The notes below the pieces were generated by a model. That model saw only the letters and a program-made list of their open reading frames with translations, was not told the origin of the DNA and did not search any database. Shown one piece after another: positions 7,285 through 12,299 of a DNA stretch of 12,299 nucleotides (position 1 is the first letter of the stretch; every line of letters begins with the position of its first letter). This DNA is from an uncultured Oscillospiraceae bacterium (lineage in GTDB: Bacteria > Bacillota > Clostridia > Oscillospirales > Oscillospiraceae): positions 1-12,299 of the forward strand of contig CAKSXP010000033.1 in NCBI GenBank assembly GCA_934515035.1, written 5' to 3'. A program made the translations under genes and the position numbers.

Positions 7285-8007
7285 ATGGCTGTCACTGTAC
7301 ACGAAATCGCACCTAATACATGGCTCTTTGACGAAAACGGCGGCGTCAACCTTTACCTGATCGCGGGAAAAAAGCACGCTCTGCTGCTGGATACCGGCTT
7401 CGACGGCAGCTGGCTGCCCGAAAAGGTGCGAGAGCTGACCGAGCTGCCCGTTACGATGGTGCACACGCATTACCACGGCGACCACACCGGCGGCGACCGG
7501 CTCTGGAGCCCGATCTGGATACACGAGAGCGAGGTCGGCGAGCTTCTGAGCCAGCCGGGCCACGAGGATCTCGACGTGCACCCCCTGTTCGACGGAGAGG
7601 TCATCGACCTCGGCGGACGCCGCATGAAGATAATCCACATCCCCGGCCACTCCCCCGGCTCCATCGCACTGCTGGACGTTGAAAACCGTATGCTGTTTTC
7701 CGGCGACACCGTCATGACGCAGCCGGTGTTCCTGCAAAACCCCGACTCCGACGTCCACGATTATCTGGCCAGTCTGGACAAGCTCTCGTCGATCAGCGAC
7801 AGCTTTGACGTGATCTACCCCAGCCATGCGTCGTGGCCTCTCGGCATCGAACATCTGGCCTATCTGCGCAAATGCGCGCTCGACGCGCTGTCCGGCGCGG
7901 AGCCTGTCGACATCGATCTCGAGCTCGAGACACCCGAGGGACTGGTAAGCCTGCATTTCGAGGGCTATAAGAGCGGCAGCTGCGGCGTTATAACCGCGGA
8001 AAAGTGA
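7285..8007 (+). CDS. Metallo-beta-lactamase-fold hydrolase
   Basis: 240 residues of the MBL superfamily, whose members hydrolyse thioesters, lactones, phosphoesters or similar bonds with two metal ions. The signature HTHYHGDHTGG supplies H62, H64, D66 and H67. IPGHSPGS supplies H122, FSGDTV supplies D141, and the late IYPSHASW supplies H181, so the full dinuclear metal set is present. The length and the GHSPG motif fit the single-domain glyoxalase-II-like or lactonase-like group. No signal peptide. AAGGAG overlaps the preceding TAA, and the gap to the upstream gene is 13 nt, so it is the last gene of the operon. An out-of-frame ATG at 7278 is not the start. It could release the final acid or open a lactone made by the two preceding enzymes, but this is inference. 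Confidence 0.93.
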   Translation: MAVTVHEIAPNTWLFDENGGVNLYLIAGKKHALLLDTGFDGSWLPEKVRELTELPVTMVHTHYHGDHTGGDRLWSPIWIHESEVGELLSQPGHEDLDVHPLFDGEVIDLGGRRMKIIHIPGHSPGSIALLDVENRMLFSGDTVMTQPVFLQNPDSDVHDYLASLDKLSSISDSFDVIYPSHASWPLGIEHLAYLRKCALDALSGAEPVDIDLELETPEGLVSLHFEGYKSGSCGVITAEK

Positions 8008-8031
8008 GCGCCATATAAGAACAATAAAACT

Positions 8032-8064
8032 GCGGCGGGACATGAACTCATGTCCCGCCGCTTT
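8032..8064. terminator. Bidirectional terminator between the hydrolase operon and the peptidase gene
   Basis: A perfect 13-bp stem (8032-8044 with 8049-8061) has a 4-nt loop AACT. On the plus strand TTT follows. On the minus strand the stem is followed by AGTTTTATT. It separates two convergent genes. Confidence 0.85.
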
Positions 8065-8067
8065 CCG

Positions 8068-9012
8068 TCAGTCTGATATGCTCCAGAGCTGCGCCATCTG
8101 GCTCTGGAGACTGCTGAAGCTCCAGCTCCGGCCGCTTCGTTCCACGCTGCTCGGGTCATAGACGCTGAAGCCCGCGCCGCCGTAGGCATGTATGACGATG
8201 AAATGGCCGTTTTTCGTGAAGTCGCCCGCCGTCATTGAGGCTATCAGAACCTCTCCCGCGTCGAGCCGCGAGCGCATGACGGATTCATCGGCGGGAATGA
8301 TGACCCCGGTCAGCCCGAGGTCCGCCGCGCCGTCCGTGAACAGGAGCCACGACGTGCCCGTGCCCCAGACATAATAGCCCGCCTTCTCCGCAAAATCGGA
8401 GACATATACCGGGTCGTACCTGCCGTCGCCGGTCACGCCGATAGCCGCCATGGAAAGACAGGTCGGTCCGCAGGCGGTATAGCCCATGACGGAGCTGCCG
8501 TAGGGGTGAAACGCCCAGCGGCTGTCATATTGCAGCAGAAACGGCACGCCCTTCGTTTCGGAAGGATCGAGCCTGACGCTGCCGTAGGTGCGCTCCGCAA
8601 ACGGCTCCAGCAGCACAAACGAGGTCTTTTCCGGCGAGATGACAGCGGTGTTGACCGCGTCCTGAGAGTATGCGCTTATGTGCGCTGCGAGAAATTCTAT
8701 CTCCCGGCGGTACTTCGGGTTTTCCTCCGCTGTGTCGTGCAGAGCCTGAAGGTCGCTCTCCGAAGCCTGGAACGAGTTTTCGGAGTCTGCGCACTGCTCC
8801 GAAAGCTCTTCAAAGTCGATATCGAACTGGCCGTTTTTCGCGGCGCTCACGGCAGATGTGCCGAAAAGGAGATGGTCTCGCATAAAAAGTATCCCGAATG
8901 TGAGAAGTCCCGCGGCGATCAGCAGTATGAACAGCATCGCCGGGAGCTTGCTGCGGCGGCGTGTGCGTGCGCGCCTTGCGTAGTGCTGATTATTTGTATA
9001 TAGCTCCGACAT
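8068..9012 (-). CDS. Membrane-anchored C39-like (papain-fold) cysteine peptidase
   Basis: 314 residues. The basic N-terminus (RRARTRRRSK, 13-22) precedes one transmembrane helix (about 23-44). This predicts a type II protein with its catalytic domain outside the cell, since the helix lacks an obvious signal-peptidase site. A poorly conserved stalk (about 50-150) is rich in Glu, Asp and Ser. The C39-like domain spans about 154-290. VPFLLQYDSRW gives the oxyanion-hole glutamine Q161. GYTACGPTCLSMAA gives the nucleophile C181. GHFIVIHAYG gives H270, and VYDPSS gives D286. All catalytic positions are therefore present. It is monocistronic, with a strong promoter at 9056-9084 and a dyad at the start point. 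There is no ABC transporter or precursor peptide beside it, so it is not a bacteriocin-processing C39 transporter. Its target is unknown. Confidence 0.88.
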   Translation of the reverse strand: MSELYTNNQHYARRARTRRRSKLPAMLFILLIAAGLLTFGILFMRDHLLFGTSAVSAAKNGQFDIDFEELSEQCADSENSFQASESDLQALHDTAEENPKYRREIEFLAAHISAYSQDAVNTAVISPEKTSFVLLEPFAERTYGSVRLDPSETKGVPFLLQYDSRWAFHPYGSSVMGYTACGPTCLSMAAIGVTGDGRYDPVYVSDFAEKAGYYVWGTGTSWLLFTDGAADLGLTGVIIPADESVMRSRLDAGEVLIASMTAGDFTKNGHFIVIHAYGGAGFSVYDPSSVERSGRSWSFSSLQSQMAQLWSISD

Positions 9013-9032
9013 GTCTTCCGCCCTCTCTATAT

Positions 9033-9055
9033 GCGTGTTAGTTCACTTAGTACGC
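9033..9055. promoter_or_regulatory. Imperfect dyad at the peptidase promoter start point (candidate operator)
   Basis: On the plus strand GCGTGTTAGTT (9033-9043) and CACTTAGTACGC form a 23-bp imperfect inverted repeat with GCGT/ACGC ends; 7 of 11 positions pair symmetrically. It begins directly downstream of the -10 box, covering +1. This suits a repressor, perhaps of GntR type, but no match is certain. Confidence 0.4.
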
Positions 9056-9084
9056 ACTATACAGATATATAGCGCAATTGTCAA
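9056..9084 (-). promoter_or_regulatory. Strong sigma-A type promoter of the peptidase gene
   Basis: On the minus strand a perfect TTGACA (9084-9079), 17 nt and TATAGT (9061-9056). Confidence 0.88.
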
Positions 9085-9146
9085 GCGTCTTTCCCGGTTT
9101 TTAAGAAAATCATAACCATTTCGGCTTATTGTGAAACAGAAAAAGC

Positions 9147-9184
9147 AAAAAAACCCGCGTCCATTATCGGACGCGGGGTTTTTT
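9147..9184 (-). terminator. Intrinsic terminator of rpsT
   Basis: CCCGCGTCC (9154-9162) pairs with GGACGCGGG (9169-9177) across a 6-nt loop. On the minus strand it is followed by seven T residues (9153-9147). The T-run on the other side makes it symmetric. Confidence 0.9.
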
Positions 9185-9217
9185 CTAAGGGGTGCGCACC
9201 CTTATAAGCAGCTGAAG

Positions 9218-9484
9218 TTACTGAGCCATTCCGTTGAGCGTAACGGTCATGCTGGACTTCTTGTGGGCTGCATTGTTCTTGTGAATCAGATTGCGCGCAG
9301 CAGCGCGATCGACGGCCTTGACAGCAACTTTATAGGTGCTGACGGCTGCCTCGCGGTTGCCCTCGGCAACAGCGGCGTCGAACTTCTTGATGAGTGTCTT
9401 GAGTTCGCTTTTCTTGGCCTTGTTCGCAGCATTGCGTGCCTTTGCGAGCTGATCTCTCTTGGCAGCAGACTTGATGTTGGGCAT
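9218..9484 (-). CDS. rpsT: 30S ribosomal protein S20
   Basis: 88 residues, the usual S20 length. It is a small basic helical protein that binds 16S rRNA early in 30S assembly. The N-terminus MPNIKSAAKRDQLAKARN and the body (LKTLIKKFDAA, AVDRAAARNLIHKNNAAHKKS) are characteristic. The start ATG at 9484 has AGGAGGTG (9503-9496) 11 nt upstream, slightly far but very strong. It has its own promoter (9542-9570) and terminator. It is divergent from gpr; rpsT beside gpr is a known arrangement in spore-forming Firmicutes. S20 synthesis is autoregulated in other bacteria; no specific leader element is evident here. Confidence 0.98.
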   Translation of the reverse strand: MPNIKSAAKRDQLAKARNAANKAKKSELKTLIKKFDAAVAEGNREAAVSTYKVAVKAVDRAAARNLIHKNNAAHKKSSMTVTLNGMAQ

Positions 9485-9541
9485 TGCTTATTCGCCACCT
9501 CCTCCTATAAAAGTCGTGTCTATACAGACCCGCGGATGATA

Positions 9542-9570
9542 ATAATAACATTATATCCGCAAAAAATCAA
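9542..9570 (-). promoter_or_regulatory. Sigma-A type promoter of rpsT
   Basis: On the minus strand TTGATT (9570-9565), 17 nt and TATTAT (9547-9542). The leader before the rpsT start is about 50 nt. The rest of this gap, up to the gpr ribosome-binding site, is AT-rich. I find no convincing sigma-G promoter for gpr in it. Confidence 0.7.
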
Positions 9571-9658
9571 GAGTTTTTTCACTCTAAAATTTAAAAAACA
9601 TACTTTTTCCGGAAACGCGCAAGATATTCTAAACACAGACATTTTCAACACAATATAT

Positions 9659-9663
9659 GGAGG
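9659..9663 (+). promoter_or_regulatory. Ribosome-binding site deciding the gpr start
   Basis: GGAGG at 9659-9663 precedes the ATG at 9669 by 5 nt. The earlier in-frame ATG at 9657 overlaps this site and has no site of its own. Confidence 0.7.
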
Positions 9664-9668
9664 CGTTT

Positions 9669-10547
9669 ATGAGCGAAATGTACAGGACAGATATGGCGGT
9701 CGAGCTCAACCGCATCAATAACCCGCGCGCCGACCTCAGTGGCGTGGCCGTCAGCGAGCAGGAGCAGGACGGCTTCCGCCTGACCACGATCAAAATTGAG
9801 TCGGAAGAAGCGTCGTCGGTATTATGTAAACCAATTGGAGAGTATATCACCCTCGAAGTCGGCGCCTTTCTCCGCCGCGAGGAGAATTCTTTTGAAACAG
9901 CGGCGAATATTCTTGCCGGGCAGCTCCGCGGACTGGCGGCTATGCCCAAGGACGGCGGCGTTCTTGTTGTCGGTCTGGGCAACCGCGCGGTAACTCCGGA
10001 TGCGGTCGGACCGGAGGTGATCGACGGCGTACTGGCGACCCGACATCTGCGCGAGCGCAGTCCGGAGCATTTTGCTTCGTTCAGAGAGGTGGCTGCTTTT
10101 TGCAGCGGCGTTCTGGGCACGACCGGGCTGGAGAGCGCGGATATAATCAAATCTATCGTTAATTTCATGCACCCGGCCTGCGTTATCGCTATCGACGCAC
10201 TTGCCGCCATCGAGATCGACAGGCTCTGCCGCACAGTCCAGCTCGCGGACAGCGGCGTCATACCGGGTTCCGGTATCGGCAACGGCCGCGCCGCGCTCAA
10301 CGAAGAGACGCTCGGTGTTCCGGTCATCGCCCTCGGTGTCCCGACGGTGGTAGACGCCGCAACGCTGGTTCGCAATTTTGTTCCGGACGCCCCGAAGTTG
10401 TACGGAGTTGAGAATGCCGGGATGATAGTAACACCGAAGGACATTGACGCAAACGTCCATGACATTGCGCGGCTCATCGCGTATGGCATCAATATGGCGC
10501 TGCACGACGGCCTGACTATCGCGGACGTTGATATGCTGATAGGCTGA
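9669..10547 (+). CDS. gpr: Germination protease GPR (zymogen)
   Basis: 292 residues from the ATG at 9669. GPR is a spore-specific atypical aspartic protease (MEROPS A25). It is made in the forespore as a zymogen and degrades small acid-soluble spore proteins at germination. The N-terminal YRTDMAVEL matches the family's RTD[LM]AVE signature around the processing site. VVGLGNRAVTPDAVGPEV (D111) and VIAIDALAA (D176) carry the two aspartates implicated in catalysis. VIPGSGIGNGR (197-207) follows. Only seven residues precede TDMAVE, so the propeptide is shorter than in Bacillus. In Bacillus it is expressed from sigma-G promoters; none is clear here. The TGA stop is 2 nt before the first parS site. 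Its presence indicates an endospore-forming lineage. Confidence 0.95.
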   Translation: MSEMYRTDMAVELNRINNPRADLSGVAVSEQEQDGFRLTTIKIESEEASSVLCKPIGEYITLEVGAFLRREENSFETAANILAGQLRGLAAMPKDGGVLVVGLGNRAVTPDAVGPEVIDGVLATRHLRERSPEHFASFREVAAFCSGVLGTTGLESADIIKSIVNFMHPACVIAIDALAAIEIDRLCRTVQLADSGVIPGSGIGNGRAALNEETLGVPVIALGVPTVVDAATLVRNFVPDAPKLYGVENAGMIVTPKDIDANVHDIARLIAYGINMALHDGLTIADVDMLIG

Positions 10548-10548
10548 A

Positions 10549-10564
10549 TGTTTCACGTGAAACA
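10549..10564. promoter_or_regulatory. parS: parS centromere site 1
   Basis: TGTTTCACGTGAAACA, an exact 16-bp palindrome matching the Firmicutes parS consensus bound by ParB/Spo0J. It begins 2 nt after the gpr stop codon. Confidence 0.96.
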
Positions 10565-10565
10565 T

Positions 10566-10584
10566 TCGGAGAAAGCACTTTCCG
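10566..10584. repeat. Small hairpin between the two parS sites
   Basis: CGGA-g-AAAG (10567-10575) can pair with CTTTCCG (10578-10584) with a one-base bulge and a 2-nt gap. It makes the whole parS-spacer-parS block nearly symmetric. No T-tract follows; the role is unknown. Confidence 0.45.
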
Positions 10585-10585
10585 A

Positions 10586-10601
10586 TGTTTCACGTGAAAC
10601 A
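10586..10601. promoter_or_regulatory. parS: parS centromere site 2
   Basis: A second exact TGTTTCACGTGAAACA, 37 bp centre to centre from the first and 14 bp before the -35 box of the soj promoter. ParB loaded here could spread across the promoter and regulate its own operon. Confidence 0.96.
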
Positions 10602-10615
10602 ATTTCAAATATACG

Positions 10616-10644
10616 TTGAAATGCGGCTCAAATACTGCTATAAT
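10616..10644 (+). promoter_or_regulatory. Sigma-A type extended -10 promoter of soj-spo0J
   Basis: TTGAAA (10616-10621), 17 nt, then perfect TATAAT (10639-10644) preceded by TGC, an extended -10. It gives a leader of about 25 nt before the soj start at 10675. Confidence 0.85.
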
Positions 10645-10674
10645 CTTTCACAGATAAAAAACGGGAGAAAAGCT

Positions 10675-11445
10675 ATGGGAAAGGTAATAGCGATAGCCAA
10701 TCAAAAAGGCGGCGTTGGCAAGACAACGACATGCATAAACCTCGGAAGCGTTCTCAGCGGCCGCGGAAAGCGCGTGCTCTACTGCGATATGGACCCGCAG
10801 GGCAACTGCACCTCCGGTCTCGGCGCGGACAAGGACGCGGAACCGAACATATACGACATGCTCATAAACGGAGAATCGCCGGATACTGTGCTCATCAAAA
10901 CGGCTTACGGCGATCTGATCCCCTCAAACACCCAGCTCTCCGGCGCAACGGTGGAGCTTGTCGAGGTCGAAGAGCGCGAATATGTTCTCAAACGCGCGCT
11001 GGAACAGCTCCGGGATAAATACGACTTCATACTTATTGACTGCCCGCCGTCGCTCGAATTGCTCACGATCAACGCGCTTGTCGCGGCAGACAGCGTCCTG
11101 ATACCCGTGCAGTGCGAATACTTTGCGCTCGAAGGCATAAAGGACCTGCTCACGACGATAGAAATGACGCGGAAAAAGCTCAATCCGGCGCTTGAGATCG
11201 AGGGCATCGTCATGACGATGCATGACGGGCGGCTCAAATTGTCAACACAGGTCGTGGACGAGGTCCGCAAATACTTCGGTGACCAGGTATATAAGGCAAT
11301 GGTGCCGCGCAATGTGCGCCTGAGCGAAGCGCCGAGCCACGGAAAGCCGGTCATCGCCTATGACAGAATGTCCACGGGCTCGCGCGCATACTATAAGCTT
11401 GCCAGCGAACTTCTCTGGCGGGAAAGAAAAAAGGCAAAGAAATAA
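10675..11445 (+). CDS. soj: Chromosome-partitioning ATPase ParA/Soj
   Basis: 256 residues, the standard Soj length. It is a ParA-family ATPase that binds DNA as an ATP dimer, is switched by ParB, and acts in origin segregation, replication control and sporulation. The deviant Walker A is NQKGGVGKTT (9-18) with signature lysine K11 and catalytic-site K16. Switch I is CDMDPQGN with D40. Walker B is FILIDCPPS. The basic segment VPRNVRLSEAPSHGKP is typical of the DNA-binding face. The start chosen is the ATG at 10675: GGGAG lies 7 nt upstream and the promoter lies between it and any earlier start. The in-frame ATG at 10585 would begin inside parS and add 30 residues that are only translated parS and promoter. 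It lies 15 nt before parB, so the two are one operon. Confidence 0.96.
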   Translation: MGKVIAIANQKGGVGKTTTCINLGSVLSGRGKRVLYCDMDPQGNCTSGLGADKDAEPNIYDMLINGESPDTVLIKTAYGDLIPSNTQLSGATVELVEVEEREYVLKRALEQLRDKYDFILIDCPPSLELLTINALVAADSVLIPVQCEYFALEGIKDLLTTIEMTRKKLNPALEIEGIVMTMHDGRLKLSTQVVDEVRKYFGDQVYKAMVPRNVRLSEAPSHGKPVIAYDRMSTGSRAYYKLASELLWRERKKAKK

Positions 11446-11460
11446 TACCGGAGGTCAAAT

Positions 11461-12299
11461 ATGGCTGATAAAGGTAAAAAAGGACTTGGAAGAGGAATGG
11501 GAGCATAGTTTGGCGAGGAAACGGCGAAAGCCTCCGATAAAGACACCCAGAAGCTCCCTATATCAAAGGTCGAGCCACGGCAGGACCAGCCGCGATCAAA
11601 CTTTGACGAGGAAGCGCTGGCGGAGCTGGCCGACTCCATAAGAACATACGGGCTGATACAGCCGATAACCGTCCGCAGGCTCGAAAACGGGTATTATCAG
11701 ATCATCGCGGGCGAACGCCGGTGGAGAGCAGCGCGGCTTGCGGAGCTCAAGGAGGTGCCGGTGCGCGTTATCGAGGCGGACGACCGCCGCGCGATGGAGC
11801 TTGCGCTGGTCGAAAACCTCCAGAGAGAGGACCTGAACCCGATAGAAGAGGCAAAAGGCTTCAAAACTCTGATGGACGAATACGGCATGACGCAGGAGGA
11901 AGCGGCGGAAAGCGTTGGAAAATCGCGCCCCGCGGTCGCCAATTCCCTGCGGCTGCTGGCTCTTTCGCCCGAGGTGCTGAAGCTCGTGGAGACCGGCGAA
12001 CTTACGGCGGGCCACGCGCGCGCGCTCATCCCGATAACTTCCCCGGAAATACAGCTTGCGGCGGCAAAGAGCATAATCGAGCAGGGCCTGTCTGTGCGCC
12101 AGACGGAAGCGCTCGCCGCAAAGCTGCAAAAGCAGCCGGAGGAACCGAAGGAACCCCAGGACGACGGGAAAATACGTGTCGACTACGCCAAAGAGGTCGA
12201 ACGAACGCTGGAAAACATACTCGGCCGCAAGGTCCGCCTTGTCGATGGGCGGAAAAAGGGCCGCATCGAGCTCGAATTTTACGGCGGAGAGGACAGGGA
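11461..12299 (+). pseudogene. spo0J: Chromosome-partitioning protein ParB/Spo0J, in-frame amber at codon 16, 3' end outside the window
   Basis: ParB is a CTP-dependent DNA clamp that loads at parS, recruits SMC and stimulates Soj. ATG at 11461 has CGGAGG 6 nt upstream. Translation gives MADKGKKGLGRGMGA, then TAG (11506-11508), then FGEETAKAS in the same frame. The family reads GLG[RK]G...ALF, so TAG replaces the conserved leucine; a single T-to-A change from TTG explains it. The rest is intact and typical. It has PRSNFDEEALAELADSI, the CTP-binding GERRWRA (84-90) and ENLQRED (118-124), and the HTH TQEEAAESVGKSRPAVANSLRLL at about 144-166. The C-terminal dimer region reads GRKVRLVDGRKKGRIELEFYGGED, where the window ends some 15-20 codons short. 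It is either disrupted by a real mutation, read through by suppression, or a base error. No usable start follows the stop before GTG codons 99 and 101, past the GERR motif. Confidence 0.9.

Noticed and set aside
6225..7349. Long minus-strand open frame (374 codons) opposite the NodB-fold gene
   Set aside because: Same cause; it spans the operon junction of the plus-strand genes and lacks any recognisable domain.
7210..8043. Minus-strand open frame opposite the MBL gene
   Set aside because: The plus strand carries HTHYHGDH and all other MBL motifs; the antisense frame has no start signal or family match.
9485..9668. Sigma-G promoter for gpr
   Set aside because: CATTATA at 9549-9555 resembles a sigma-G -10 box, but no matching GNATA -35 lies at the right distance, and the same bases form part of the rpsT promoter spacer.
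9131..9721. Plus-strand open frame covering the rpsT region
   Set aside because: It runs antisense through the rpsT terminator, gene and promoter and ends inside gpr; rpsT is unambiguous.
10585..10674. Upstream ATG start for soj inside parS (MFHVKQ...)
   Set aside because: The residues are parS and promoter read as protein. The promoter -10 box lies downstream of this ATG, and the ATG at 10675 has a good ribosome-binding site and gives the standard length.

Overview
The window is 12.3 kb of high-GC bacterial chromosome. It very likely comes from an endospore-forming Clostridia-type Firmicute, possibly an Oscillospiraceae relative. The grounds are a spore germination protease (gpr), soj/spo0J-type partition genes with two exact Firmicutes parS sites, strong AGGAGG ribosome-binding sites and sigma-A style promoters. 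The taxon is inferred from gene content; no rRNA or tRNA gene is present.

Left region (1-8061), an accessory metabolic locus. The 3' part of a LysR-family regulator enters from the left edge (+) and ends at a bidirectional terminator. Two tandem, clearly duplicated MFS transporters on the minus strand converge on it. A third MFS gene runs divergently on the plus strand from an AT-rich promoter region. After its terminator, a separate strong promoter drives a tight three-gene plus-strand operon: an amidohydrolase, a NodB-fold (polysaccharide-deacetylase-like) hydrolase and a metallo-beta-lactamase-fold hydrolase. None of the three hydrolases shows a signal peptide. The layout suggests uptake or export of a small molecule and its stepwise hydrolysis in the cytoplasm, under LysR control. 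The substrate cannot be read from the sequence, and this is the best candidate here for an undescribed pathway.

Middle (8068-9484). A membrane-anchored C39-like cysteine peptidase (-) has a near-consensus promoter with a dyad beside its start point. It is followed by rpsT (ribosomal protein S20, -) with its own promoter and terminator.

Right region (9669-12299), housekeeping. gpr (+) is followed within 2 nt by two perfect 16-bp parS sites flanking a small hairpin, then a strong extended -10 promoter, soj (ParA) and spo0J (ParB). The parB reading frame carries an in-frame TAG at codon 16, where the family has a conserved leucine. The frame is otherwise intact to the window edge. This is a point nonsense mutation, a base-call error or a suppressed stop.

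No gap between genes exceeds 300 bases. The largest is 4805-5057, which holds a terminator, a hairpin of unknown role and a promoter. No tRNA, rRNA, CRISPR array, insertion sequence or phage gene was seen.
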